Shown here piece after piece: positions 1-12,017 of a DNA stretch of 64,000 bases. Made by a program: the position numbers and the translations under genes. The first letter of the stretch is position 1. Each line of letters opens with the position of its first letter. The notes under the pieces are model-generated. The model made no database searches, was not told the origin of the DNA, and was given only the letters and a program-made list of their open reading frames with translations. Origin of the DNA: Bullera alba (lineage: Eukaryota > Basidiomycota > Tremellomycetes > Tremellales > Bulleraceae); the NCBI GenBank assembly GCA_001600095.1, contig BCIX01000001.1:3683198-3747197 (forward strand), given 5' to 3'.

Positions 1-256
1 CCGCTGCATGTCGATACGAGCGTGCATCTGTAATTATCGTCGCTAGCTCTATAGCACTGTACGACCCCTTCGACTCCCACGAACCGACGCCGTCATAGGA
101 GTCATAGGCCATAGCCGATCGCATTACGGCTTGGCCCACTGCACCGGAATCTACAATTAGCACCAAAGCTAAGGTCGCAGCTATACCAGCAGCACCACTC
201 GTTTTCCCACTGTAGACCACTACCACCACCCATCACAGCTGCATACAAGAACACGC

Positions 257-2391
257 ATGCGATCACCAGGCCCTGCTACCAGTACGCTCGCAGCGCATCA
301 TCCAGATCATCCAACATTGGCGGATCTCGGTGTCAAGATGGATACATTGGCGAAAAGGGAGACTGACGAGGAAGGTGGGTCGTGCGTTCCTTCCCCCGCG
401 TGCTCCTCCACAACCTCGGGCTCGGTCAGCGTGTTCAGCGTCGTCGTCCTGTCATCATTCACTACCTAGATAGCTCCTCGCCGCTCTCTCCACCGTCATC
501 AAATCCTACATTCATGTAGCTCCACCATGAAGCGAGAGCGTGTAGCTAACATCCTTCTCGCTGGTCTAGGCAACTCTATAACAAGTGGCGGGTGAGTCAT
601 TGAACGCACCCTTTCCGGTATCCCGGTGATGGGATGTCCGGCTTCAACGTGCATTGATCGCTGCCTCGTTCCTGGCTGACCATGGCATGCTGTAGATCAC
701 CTGTTCAAACGGCGACTCCGACTTCGATGTCAGACATTGATCCTTCATCACCACCATCATCTTTGCATTCCGGCATGCCTAAACGACCAGGAGCGCTCAG
801 TGAAGGTCCGAACGCAAGGAGCAAAAGCGTGACAGTCGCAGATGGCATGGACACTTTTGGCGTATGTATCAACTGGAATCACGGGGTTGATCTTTGCGGT
901 GACTGATGATCAATCTTCGCAGGCACTTAACTGTCACCCCAAAGCTTCATCGCCGATCAAGTCTCGCAATCAGTCGGTAGGAAGTTTCAGGATCGGTGTG
1001 AGCGAGGACAAGAACAAGAGATGTAGGAGGACCATGGAAGACGCGCACTCGTTCGTGTACGACTTTGCAGGCGTCAAAGGTCAAGGATACTTTGCAGTCT
1101 TCGAGTAAGTCGGCGTGTGACCTCATACCGGGCGCAGCGTACTGATTACAACTCTTGTAGTGGTCATGCAGGCAAGGTAGCTGCAGAGTGGAGTGGTCAG
1201 AACTTCCACGAGGTATGTGATGGCTTTCTATGGTCATCTCAGCAACTAATTCATACTCAACAGTACTTCCTCGACGCTCTTTACACCTACCCAGATCAAC
1301 CCGTCCCTGACCTTCTCAACCGAACGTTCCATGTCGTCGACTCTAGGCTATCGCAAATGGCCATCGCCGGCAAGACTCAATCTGGCTGCACAGCGGTCAC
1401 CGCCTTCCTCCGACTGGAGCACGATGCCTCGCCAAACGACCCAGAATTCCAGAAAGGCTTCTTGAACCCAGAAATCAAGCCAAGAGGCCTGATCGAGGGT
1501 AAAGGTGAAGAGGAGCTGGAGGAGCCTCCTGCCCGTCGACCATCCATGGGTGGGGGTACTTCAGGCCATGTGGGCGGCGCTGCCAGCGAGACCAGCAGTG
1601 CGCCCTCAACGGGTGCGAGCGGTCTGGGCAGGAAATCTTCCGGCAGACGAATCAGGGACTTCATGAAGGGTCTTACCGGCGGAAGCGACAAGGAGAAAGG
1701 AGAGGAGGAGGATGCGCCAGACTCCAACGACATTCTCCAGGCAGTACCAGAGGGCTCGCGAGTCGAGGCAATGGAGCCACGATCGGGGAAAGGATTGAAG
1801 AGAGTGTTGTACACCGCGAACGTCGGTGACGCCAGGGCTGTTCTATGGTAAGTGACCTAGTCTATTTGTTGCGATAATCGCTGATATTGTTCTATCAGTC
1901 GAGGGGGCAAAGCCGTTCGTCTGACGTATGACCACAAAGGCAGTGACACTCAGGAAGCCAAGCGAATCACCGATGCTGGCGGGTTTGTCATGAACAGCCG
2001 AGTCAACGGTGAGTGCAAGAGCTTGACAGGCCATGAGACTATCAGCTCATCACTATTCTCAGGTGTCCTCGCCGTCACGCGATCCCTGGGCGATGCTTCG
2101 ATGAAGGAGTTCGTCGTTGGATCGCCTTACACGACCGAGACTGCTCTGGACGAGAACGACGAGTTCTTGATCGTCGCGTGCGATGGCGTGAGTACGCCGG
2201 TGGGATCCTCGGACACTGCGCTGATAATGTCTGGAATTTAGCTCTGGGACGTCACCGAGGATCAAGATGCGGTAGAACTTGTTCGATCGGTCCAAGACCC
2301 ACAAGAGGCCTCGAAGCGACTCCTAGACCACGCCATGACAAACTACTCCACCGACAACCTGAGCGTCATGGTCATCAGGTTCTACAACTAG
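257..2391 (+). CDS. PTC1: PP2C-family Ser/Thr phosphatase, PTC1-like
   Basis: Metal-dependent PP2C phosphatase. Yeast Ptc1 dampens MAPK (HOG and cell-wall) signalling in cytosol and nucleus. My model has nine exons: 257-374, 570-591, 696-861, 923-1104, 1161-1212, 1264-1847, 1899-2008, 2063-2187, 2242-2391. They sum to 503 codons with no remainder. Visible PP2C motifs are RRTMEDAH, the metal-binding VFDGHAGK (Asp-Gly split by an intron), [33 protein letters not shown] and TDNLSVMV. A low-complexity insert of roughly 110 residues separates the SGCTAV strand from YTANVGDAR. It holds a basic stretch, [10 protein letters not shown]. The 5' start is the least certain part: an internal ATG at 729 (MSDID) could also be used, but the two upstream exons splice perfectly in frame. 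Family assignment is firm; PTC1 orthology is likely. Confidence 0.88.
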
Positions 2392-2602
2392 ATGCGGAAG
2401 TCTTCGGAGTACGTCAATGGTGGTAATGATGGATCGTGGACATGAAATTCTGAAGCAAGCTCTGTATCATATAACACATACGAGATATCTAGCCTCGACT
2501 AGCCCGTCTCATGGCGATATCAGCGATGAATACATAAGGACGAATCACCGCCACAAGGCACTATCTGATCTATTGAGCTCATACCCTGCTCGGCCAAGCT
2601 GG

Positions 2603-4212
2603 CTAACACCTCTCAAGGACGACAGCAATTCCTTGACCTCCACCAATACAAGCTGCCCCAAGAGCCCACTGCTTGTCTAGCCTAATGAGGTTGTGGGTCA
2701 AGTTGCCCAGAATCCTAGCTCCACTTGCACCCAAGGGGTGACCTAGGGCGATCGCCCCTCCAAACATATTCGTCTTCTCCGATGGCAACTCTAGCTCTTT
2801 CTGGACCGCAAGCCATTGTGCCGCGAACGCCTAGACAGATCAGGTCAATTTCATATTGATTGCAAGGATCACATGACACACCTCGTTGACGTCTATCAGG
2901 TCCATATCGCTGATTGTCTTGCCGGCCTTTTTGAGCGCTTCCTTGATACTGACCACAGGTCCGATACCCATAATCTCAGGCTCGCATGCGCTCCACGAGT
3001 AAGCGGCTATCCTGACCAAAGGCTGCACACCGAATTTCTTCAAGGCGCTCTCGCTCATGATGACATTGGCGGCGGCTCCATCACAGATACCACTGGCGTT
3101 GCCGGCAGTGACGGTCCCAACGTCCTTGATGAACACGGGTTTGAGCGATCCGAGGGATTGAAGCGTTGTCTGAGGTCGAGGGTGCTCGTCGACCTCGAGT
3201 GATTGAGGTTGACCCTTTTTGGGTGGCAACGTGACGGGAGTGTATTCTCCTGCAAAGGCCCCTGCTTCTAGTCCTTCGGCCCATCGCTGTTGAGATTGCA
3301 GGGCGAAAGCTGAGGGTCATTTGGTCAGCTTCAGCGGCGATTCGCAAGGCGTTGTTGGATAGATACCCACCATCACACTGGTCTCTGGTGATGCCGTACT
3401 TCTGGGCGAGATTCTCAGCAGTGACTACAGAATAGGTCAGTTGAAGGACATGCGCCAGCACCATGCTCCTCACCTCCCATGGGAACCCTTTTGCCTGTAG
3501 GATTCTCGTCGATCAGTCCGGCAGCTAGTGAATCCTCGAGCTTCAAGTCGACTCCGTATCGATTACCAAATCTACACTCCTGTCAGCTTGGTCGAAGACG
3601 TAGATCCAAACTTTAGCTCACCTTGCCGCTCCCGCCAGCGTGTAAGGACTCTGGCTCATCGCTTCCGCTCCTCCGGTTAGACACACATCCGCTTCACCTA
3701 GCGCTATTGTCTGCGCGGCGGTAATGGCAGATTGGAACCCAGAACCACAAAGACTGCGCCTGTCAGCAATACGTTTCACATCGCGGATACGCCATTGCAC
3801 TACTCACCGGTTGACGCCTAGCGCTGGGACTGTCTTCTTCAGTCCGGACAAATGTCCCACATGTCTCGCTAGGAACGCCACAGAGTTGTCAGATTGGGTG
3901 ACATTGCTGCCAAAGATGGTAAGTATCGTTGCATTGACGTGCTGAAGAGGTGACACACCCGAAAAAGACCTGATCTACTTCCACGCCAGCTGGCAACTCT
4001 GCAAGAGCCGCCTTCCCAGCGATACCACCAAGTTGTGATGCCTTGAAGTCTTTCAGCCTAGGACACAAGTTTCAGCTACTGTCTGCAAGCATTAAGTGGA
4101 AAGCATAGCTAAGGACTCACTTTCCACCGTACGCGCCGAAGGGAGTCCTCTTCGAGGCGACGATATATGATTCCTGACGCGCCGAGGCGAGCAGTGTTCG
4201 GGATGCTCGCAT
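2603..4212 (-). CDS. 3-ketoacyl-CoA / acetyl-CoA thiolase, mitochondrial ACAA2-like
   Basis: Thiolase that cleaves 3-ketoacyl-CoA with CoA in the last step of beta-oxidation, or condenses acetyl-CoA. The full thiolase fold is present across about seven exons. The nucleophile is the Cys in LCGSGFQSA, with the following [10 protein letters not shown] loop. The catalytic His is in [14 protein letters not shown], and the second catalytic Cys is in [10 protein letters not shown] near the C-terminus. The N-terminal [10 protein letters not shown] is typical of the ACAA2 group. I chose the ATG at 4212 because it gives a short Arg/Ser/Ala-rich, acid-free presequence ([13 protein letters not shown]) right before the domain, as expected for mitochondrial import. 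Longer starts further upstream lack an ATG in frame. The C-terminus (LERC) is not a peroxisomal PTS1. An ERG10-type role in sterol synthesis is less likely but not excluded. Confidence 0.88.
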
Positions 4213-4586
4213 TGCTTCTTCCGACTCGGAGCTTGCAGTCTGAAGCTGTTCAACCCAAGGAGCCTCTTGGTCCGAAGGGGTTTGTGAGACTGATACAGAT
4301 GTAGACCGGTAGCAACAGCAGATGCGAGCAAGACTACAAGATGATCGAGTTGTGGTTGAGCCAAGTCGGAGCAAGACGTTGGCAAAGACGCATCCTGTTG
4401 CACGTCGGCTACGCTTTGAGCCGGGTTCCGCGGGATCAAATTCCAGGGTGGAGGTTCGGTCCGGCGATGCCCGGCGATGACCGCAGAAGTGGAGGTCAAC
4501 GCCATCAGCACTCAGCTATAAGCTAGGTCTCTTGGGATACTGAATGCTGATTCCCATCCCTACTGGGTCTACAACCATCACCCACC

Positions 4587-7265
4587 ATGAGCGACGACCT
4601 ACCGCCTAGCCTGCAGACCTTTTATGATGCCATAGCATCGGGAGAAATACTTCTGGGTGGATCCGATGAAGAGGAGGACGGCGATGAGATCTTCTTTGAC
4701 GGGATCGATGAGGATGACGACTACGAAGATGTTGATGAGGACGAGGATGAGGACATGTTCTTTGACGAAGAGGATGCAGAAGATATGGAGGAAGATGACG
4801 ACGACGATGAGGATGTGGATGAGGCTGAGGATGATGATGGGGCTGGGCTCACTGCGACTCTGCATCGAAGCGCCGATGGGAGTATCGGTATCGAAGTGCC
4901 CAACGAGGCTGCCGACGGCGGTGTCACATTCATCGATCTGGCAAGCCTGTTCTCGGGCTATGGTGCCGAGACGAGATCGACTCTGCTTCGACAAATCCTA
5001 GTAGCCCAACAGCTAGCCCAACCGGCCCCATCGGGACAAGAGCGGGCCGCTCAAAGGGCTAGAACCGAGGCCGAAGCGCGCCGAAGGGGGCCTTGGTGGA
5101 CACCGGTGACAAAGCCGCAACCTAATGGTGCTGAGCTGCTCCGAGGTGGAGAGTTTGGCAAAGTCGGTTCGTGGAAGCGACCGACCAAACAGTCCTATGG
5201 TCGCATTCGATGGGACTCTCAAAGGACGCGAGGGCTACCCAGGCCAAATCCCAAGGTAAGTACTGGTTCGCATCACCCAGCGATGCGCCCTGACATCGAA
5301 TAGCACTACGTACCCAACTCAAATGGTACTATTGTCGCATCGTACCCTTCTGTACCCTACGTGGGTCAGTACGCTGGGGCGGACTACTCCTTGTTCTGTG
5401 AGTGCACATTTGCAATCGGACTCGATCTCGATCGAAACATGGCTTTCTGACACACTCACTGATATCGGACTTCGTCGTAATCGCGACCTACCAGATTCCG
5501 CCACTCAGAATCATACCCTCCATCTGTACGATACCTCTCAGTCCCGACCGACGCCGAGATATGCGCAACCTGCATCGCGATCTCCCGTGCGAACTCAGCG
5601 AATTCCGGCCCTGTCCGTGGGGGCCGATGACAACGACACTGAAGATGAGGATGACGATAATGACGACTTCATGTGGGGAGGTATGCGAGGAAATAGGGGT
5701 TCGAACAACTCGGAGGATACCAGCATGAAGGTTATCAAAAAGGTCAGAGGGGTCATGGGCAGTTGGACAGTGACCGATTGTGACGCCGACCGCAAGGCGG
5801 AGAAGTGAGTCGCAACATTCACCCCGCAAGCACCGTGCTGATCAAGGTGCAGAATGATCTATTCGTCGATCACCCCTTATGTGCACATGCTGTACACCTC
5901 GGAGGATGACTCGGAACACGTCGAGCTGGACTTTACCAGCAGGCGCACTAGAAGAGGAGGCGGAATCTACAGCTATGACAGCTTCGGCGTGAGCTGATCG
6001 GTACAGAGTATCTCTGTCAAGGCTGATGATACTTCTAGATCTGGAGTATCCGATTCTCTGCGGACGGCAAAGAGGTCGTTGCGGGTGCGGGTGATGGACA
6101 GATCATGGTCTACGACATTGAGGCGCAGACTCGATCTCTGGGAATCACAGGGCATGGGGACGACGGTGAGCTCAGCTGACTTTCTCTCTTCAGGCAGCTA
6201 AGCTGAACATGATCTGCAGTGAACGCAGTCTGTTTTGCGGATGAATCTTCCACCAACATCCTAGTCTCCGGTTCCGACGACGGATACGTCAAAGTCTGGG
6301 ATCGGCGATCTCTCGCCTCGTCCACACCTTCTGGCGTCTTGGTCGGTGCTACCGAGGGTATCACATACACCTCGCCCAAGGGAGATGGGCGGTACGTCGT
6401 TGTCAACTCGAAAGACCAGGCGGCTCGGCTGTATGACCTGAGGAAGATGAAGAGTCACTCAGAGTTCACCCATGAGCCTGATGCGAAGGCCAAGTATGGT
6501 CAACCTCGTTACGACTGTGAGTCCCCTAATCCTACTCGTATACCTCTTGTGCGAACTGATGTCGGTTGTAGACCGAAACTCGAGATACCCACCTCCTCAG
6601 CGACTAGCTCATCCGAAGGACTGCTCAGTGATGACGTTCAGAGGACATTCGGTGTTGCGCACTTTGATTCGATGTCACTTCAGCCCTAGAGAGTCCACAG
6701 GACAGAGTTACATTTACTCTGGAAGGTGGGTGAGGCGTCTAAGCGTTTGTGACTGTGGATAACGTGGATATAGTGCCGATGGTATGATTCATATCTGGTC
6801 ATTGGACGGAAGAAGTGAGTGCTCAGCTACCTTGCGCTTGTATATACTCAGCTGATCAACTTGTCCACAGTCGTTCAAGGTTCGTAGTCAAGCTCATATG
6901 CGGGTACCTTGAAGAAAGCAAGATGCTAACGGCAAATTGTCGTAGTCCTCAATAGGGCCAAGTCAGCCCCTCTGCGCAACGGCGCTGGGGAATTCAACGA
7001 CCCTTCGGCCGCCGATTCCTTCCGACGAGGCAGACGCGACGGTGCAGCGCCGTACGAGGCAGGACATCAGTACGCCGTGCGAGACGTCTCGTGGCACGGG
7101 TACGAACCCACTCTCATGTCCACGAGCTGGGACGAGGATGGGGGTTATAGGCGAGGCGGGACGCTGGCGAGGCACGAGTGGAAGGGGTTGGGTAAAGGTG
7201 GTCTGAGGCGATTGGAGGATTGGGTCGACAAAGCTCAAGCTGAGAACAGCGAGTTGGTCGTCTAG
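4587..7265 (+). CDS. WD40-repeat protein, DCAF11/WDR23-like
   Basis: Likely substrate receptor of a CUL4-DDB1 ubiquitin ligase, as for animal DCAF11 and plant LEC14B. The N-terminus is extremely acidic (about residues 25-90, Asp/Glu runs). A linker with a second acidic patch follows, then WD repeats: IWSIRFSADGKEVVAG, GHGDDVNAVCFADESS with KVWDRRS, ARLYDLRK, and the final YAVRDVSWHGYEPTLMSTSW. The DVNAVCFAD and VRDVSWH blocks are the DCAF11 signature. The start ATG follows a CACC context. One exon, 6871-6879, is only 9 nt and is required to read GRIVQVLN across the last repeats; donors and acceptors on both sides are consensus-like. The gene diverges from the thiolase gene, with about 375 nt between the two start codons. 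Family call is strong; ligase partnership is inferred. Confidence 0.87.
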
Positions 7266-7524
7266 AAACCCTGGGTGCGAGCTCTCAGGGTGTCCTTACC
7301 ACCAAGCCAATCCGACATGAGTCAGTCTGGCAGTTTTATCAAAGCCTATCACGCCCTTGGGCGAATTTATCGTACTCCTCTGCGTCAGTTCGTTTAGTTG
7401 TAGATCGTAGTGTTGTGTAGTATCGATCCATGTATCCCGATCCGGCGACGAGCCATTCCTGACGCGCGGTTGTATCAGTGAGAGTGGTCGCATACAAATC
7501 CACTCGAACTTGTACCTAGATGCA

Positions 7525-8662
7525 TCATAAAGCGACAGGTGTGGCGAGTGCGCTATCCTCGATCTTCCCTAGCAACGACGGGTCTACCTTCTTCTTAGGC
7601 AGCGCTAAACGCGACGTGGTCCCCTTGGCCGGCAACAGTGGGTCTTCGGTCCAGAACGCTTTCGCACCCAATCTCCGTCTCAGCCTATGCTTTCCGTCTG
7701 TCAAACCACCCTGTATCGATACAGAGGCCGTGGGAGCCGAGGACGCTTTGATCTTGATTTCGGAACCCGTTAATGATGGCGTAACTACGTCTTTGAGGGG
7801 GTGCTCGAGGGTCGAACTGGTGATGTTGCCGAGACGAGGGGGCGCTGCGGCCGTGATGAACTCTGTAGGGACGGGGAGTTTGATCTGGGCGAGTCGCAAT
7901 GCTGAAGGGGAGTTAGCATACATTCTGACAGACGCCTAGCTATCTGAAAAGCTGCTCTGAGGACAGGCATGTCTCGCGGACAGCGAGGAATCAGGATGAT
8001 GGATTCCTCCACTCACCCTGCTTTGCGATTTCCTCTCTAATACCACCGCCGCCAATCTCCATGAGAACCCTTCCAGCGGGAACTCTACATGCCCAGAACT
8101 CGAACGATCCCTTTCCTTTTCCCATTCGCACTTCGTTTCCCTTGACGCAAACGGGGATATCGGGGAACACTCGTAGTGTCAACTCTGCTCCCTTGACCGG
8201 CTTCAGCTTCCTCTTGATGGCTTCTCGGCACGCCGTAAGGTGGCCAGCTGCTAATCTACACGAGGCGAGCGTCCGTAGTCCGAACGCCCCGTTGGCCAGC
8301 ACAGTGCCTTTTATCGAGCCTCCCTGTGACCCAGTCAGCATTTGTCCACTTGAATCTCCAGAATTTGAGGTGGAAGATTCGGGCTCACTGTTGGTAGCTA
8401 TAACAAATCAGCGATGTGATCTCAAAATTGCGGGGGGGTTGGGCGCAATACTCACAGATATGTTCATTTGCTTCATCGACTTCCTGTACTTTGTCCTCTT
8501 TGGCGCCAACTGTGCTCTAAATCGCACCTGCTGCACACCCGGCGAGGCGAATCTCGTCGGTAGAACATGTCTCGACGTCGAAGCGAACGGCGAAGCGGTG
8601 ATAGTCGGCGACGAGGCGTGTGAGAGCCGGGACGCCAATGGCGAGCGCAGTGATCCTAGCAT
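7525..8662 (-). CDS. MRPL16: Mitochondrial large-subunit ribosomal protein uL16m (MRPL16)
   Basis: Component of the mitochondrial 54S large subunit, near the peptidyl-transferase centre and tRNA acceptor arms. The ATG at 8662 opens an Arg/Ser-rich presequence ([18 protein letters not shown]) suited to mitochondrial import, followed by RTKYRKSMK, the uL16 N-terminal signature. Later exons carry GAFGLRTL, a run matching [17 protein letters not shown], then [28 protein letters not shown] and RVLMEIGGG, all conserved in uL16. The C-terminal exon (to 7525) extends the protein by about 130 residues beyond bacterial L16. It is basic and probably mitochondria-specific. Its start is divergent from ATP19, with about 230 nt between the start codons, and it converges with the WD40 gene. 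Confidence 0.9.
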
Positions 8663-8895
8663 GATGTGATGGCTATCCAAGTGGTGATATAGGAGCCAAG
8701 TCGTAGATCATCAATGGACGACCGTGGTGGACATTTCAGTGCAACTTCGACAACGCCACATTGCCCTCCACCGCGGAAATACTCGGCGATATGGACCTCC
8801 TCCGTAGGCCGACGTTCCGACAGCCTGCAGCAGTGAGCTCAAGGCAGAAGATGATCAAAGCAAAGCATAGCTTCAATAGCATATAACCACCCACA

Positions 8896-9535
8896 ATGTC
8901 GTACATCATCGCAGGACGGGCTATCAAGGTGAGCTAGGTGTTGTCTTAATGTGAGCATAGCTGACAGAATTATAGACCGAGTACATGTACGTGAAAGCAT
9001 CTTCCTCACCTATCACCGACAACCAAGCAGAGAACTGAGGCAAAGCTGGACCATCGACTGATCGAACATATAGGGCTATTGCTACCCTGGCAACGACCAT
9101 CGCAGCCACCATGTACTCTACAGGCGGAGACAAGACGCCCGCTACTTCCGGCACTGTGCCAGTTGCCGAGGATAGCACGATCATCGGCGCCTCGAAAGAC
9201 GAGGAGGACTTGTGAGTGGGACCCTCAAGTGAACTGGGGTTGTGTGTCTGGCCGGGCGTCTACAAATCTGGCTGGAAAATCGGAAACGGACGAAGGAGGA
9301 GTGCTTCCAGGCAAATAGGGCAATACACGAAGTTGTTGTGGCAGGGCGAGAAGCGGAAGGTGGATCGTGGACGATTTGCGCTCAGGCGAGGGTAGACTGT
9401 TGGCGCGCTGGCCTGGAACATCTTCGGGGGGGACTGCTGTTGCGCTGCGGGGTCATTGAAGAGGGTACTGACTGACATCTCTGTAGCATCCGACAATTCG
9501 TCGAGGACGCCGAGAAGGACGAGAAGAAGCACTAG
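8896..9535 (+). CDS. ATP19: Mitochondrial F1Fo-ATP synthase subunit K (ATP19-like)
   Basis: Small accessory subunit of mitochondrial ATP synthase linked to dimer assembly. Four exons, 8896-8928, 8976-8986, 9074-9211 and 9487-9535, give exactly 77 codons including stop. The second exon is only 11 nt. The product is 76 residues: short N-terminus MSYIIAGRAIK, one hydrophobic segment (MAIATLATTIAATMY), a polar linker and the acidic/basic tail EEDFIRQFVEDAEKDEKKH. The tail matches the family pattern of a DEExFI helix followed by charged residues. It is too short and too spliced for simple ORF calling. It lies between two other mitochondrial genes, uL16m and TIM50. Yeast Atp19 is similar in size and layout; the assignment rests on that pattern. 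Confidence 0.8.
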
Positions 9536-9792
9536 ACGAGCAGAGAGGACGATTCGTGGAAAAATAGCAAAACGAATGCACTCAGCATGCGGACACTTGT
9601 ATCCTCGTTGGTCGAGAAGCACTACCAAGACAAGAAGATAGGTACCGGTAGGACTTGCTGTCTATTTCCATCGCACTCCGTCAATCGCGACGCTCCCCAT
9701 TTCACCGGAGCAGAGCTGTCTGCATAACCAAGTATACACTGCACACTGTACACCCTGTCGACCTATCATACAGTCAAGAGCGACTCGGAGAT

Positions 9793-11909
9793 CTATGACG
9801 CAGACTTCTGCTGCTGGGCTTGGTCCTGCTTGGGCTGCTGTCCGCCAAACATGCCAAATATCGATCCCTTCATCTCGGCCAGCTGCTTCTGTCTGTCCTC
9901 CTCGATCAACCTAGGCAAAGGGTCAATATTCGTCCGCAGAACCTCCCCGTGTACTCGTACTCACTTCTTGAACTCTTCTTCGTTCTCCTTCCAGTATTTC
10001 TGCTCTTCCTGGTATTGAGCCTGAGCCAAGGCCCGCTTCTGCTCGAGATACGTCATTGGCTGCTTTGGTCTGCTCTGTCCGGGCTGAACGTCAAGTTAGC
10101 ATCAAATAAACTACAACAGAGATGATCGGCGTCGGACTCACCGCTGAGACGCTGCCGAACATTGAGCTGAGGAGACCGGAACCGGCTCCGTGGACGCCAG
10201 TGGGGTGTAGTCTCTGCCACTCGTCGATCGCCTGTTGTTTCTGCTCGGCTTCCTTCTTGGCGTACTCGACGGGGATATTCTTGCCCTGGTACGCTTTGAG
10301 AACAGGTCTAACGTCGGCAGGAGCGAAGATGCCAATAGCTAGGAGGAAGTTCAGTCAGACTATTGTCTATGGGGGATAGGCAGATACCCACACTCGAGGA
10401 AGGGGATCATGTCGACGAGTCCAGTGTCGCCTCTCTGGCCTTCCCATGGCTTGATAACGATAGCGTTATCCTGCTGCAAAGCCACATGCTCGGCGTTGGT
10501 GTCTAGAAGGACCACCTTTGATAGATCTCGGTTAAGGTATGTCAAGTCCTAAAGAAGTCGTCAGACAAATTCATTCTCTCAGCGGCCATTGAGTCTTACC
10601 TTAACGGTCTTTCCACCGACCGTCCTGGTCGAATCTCGGAACAGCCTGTATGGAAGATACGTCTGGAAAGGGTCTAGCTTCTCAGCAACTCCCATAGCGG
10701 TCTAGGCGCAGCTCGATCAGTACATGCCAACAGTCCTTTAAAGCCGCCCGTGCACTCACGTATGCGGGTTGCGAGGTGAACAGCACAATCTCGTAGAATT
10801 GCGAGAGGTAAGCAAGGAAGTAGTCAACTCCGGGTCTCTTGGCGGTCTTCCACCCATTGGCTCGCTATAATGTCCATGAGTCTCGAGCTTCGAAGGACAG
10901 AGGAGGCAGGCGGCACTCACGTCCCAAGTAGACGATACTAGCAGGCCCTCGAGGTCGATCAGCAAGGTGTATGGCCTCTGATGTGGGGCGGGGAGAGGAT
11001 CAGGTAGCAAGGTCTTGAAGGCGGGCTTGTTGAAGTACTACAGGAGAAAGTATGTCAGTAAACAGCCCTTTGCTTTGGCTACCTCAACCTACATCGAGAT
11101 AATCATTGAAGTTTGCTTTTATCGTCTCGACTGGACCCTTCTTCTCGGCCTGGGGCTGATAAATAGACTATCAGTGATTGCAACGGACAGTCGATGTCAT
11201 CAAGGACTCTACACACCACCGACTCTCCGCCATCGACACCATACACGGAGACACCAATCCCCCCGGCGAGTAGAGCAGCCAGAGTGAACCGGAGCAATGC
11301 CTTCCTCCGCCTCTCGATACTAGAGACGTACTCCTTCCTTCCAGCACCTGTCCTCTGTCGGGGCCCAGACTGGCCTTCTCCAGCCTTCTCCTTCGGCGCA
11401 TCGATCCTAGCTTGCTCGGAATCGATATCAAGGGAAGGTAGACCGGTGAGATCGATATCGTCGTCGTCGATTTCGACTGGCTTGACAGCGTCTTTATCCG
11501 TTTTCGCGGCCGACGTCGTCGCGGCTGCAGCTGATGGAGCCGAGCGGGAGGAGGGAGCGGGAGGCGTGAGAGGGGTATTGGGACCTTTGGTTGGGGTAGA
11601 TGTTGCCAATGGGACTTCTGGCGTTATCTTCGCTTGAGAGTTCTGACTGACTTTCGGCTCAAACGTAGGGGCCGATTTGGTATTTGCTGGAGGAGCCGGC
11701 GGTCTCTCTGCCGGCGAAGGTGGGTCTGCCTTGGGAGTGTTCTTTGAGGTGGATGGACCCGAGGCATTGTCATTGGGAGGTCGGTTCGTCGATCCGTCCG
11801 CATGTCTGATCTTGACGTACAGAGCGGACGAACTGCTCAGCGGTCTGTAGGGTTTCTGCAAAACCGGTCGAGAAGTCGCTAATAGCCTATGTGAGATTGT
11901 GCGCAGCAT
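9793..11909 (-). CDS. TIM50: Mitochondrial import inner membrane translocase subunit TIM50
   Basis: Receptor of the TIM23 complex that takes presequences arriving in the intermembrane space. The ATG at 11909 gives a classic presequence ([15 protein letters not shown]). A Pro/Ser/Thr-rich matrix linker follows, then one membrane helix (about [19 protein letters not shown]). The FCP1-like (NIF) domain comes next: [58 protein letters not shown] and [10 protein letters not shown]. As in other Tim50 proteins the phosphatase DxDx(T/V) motif is degenerate (DLEG), so no phosphatase activity is expected. The tail is Gln-rich coiled coil ([19 protein letters not shown]). An in-frame upstream extension to about 12017 exists but would bury the presequence. 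Confidence 0.92.
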
Positions 11910-12017
11910 CTCGAGGGTTCCAAGGGTAGTCGAAGAACGGGTCCAGTAGTGTCCGAGGTGGCTCAAATACAGGTCAATCCAGGATAGAGAGTTAACGATA
12001 CAGATGCACGCATGCAA

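Noticed and set aside
1377..1814. 145-codon antisense frame opposite PTC1
   Set aside because: Shadow of the PTC1 exon: Ser/Pro-rich composition mirrors the coding strand and no family pattern is present.
4599..4994. Hydrophobic antisense frame opposite the WD40 gene
   Set aside because: Ile/Val-rich appearance comes from reading the complement of GAT/GAG acidic codons; not a membrane protein.
11908..12017. Longer N-terminus for TIM50 starting near 12017
   Set aside because: It would put hydrophobic/Trp-rich residues before the clear mitochondrial presequence beginning at 11909.
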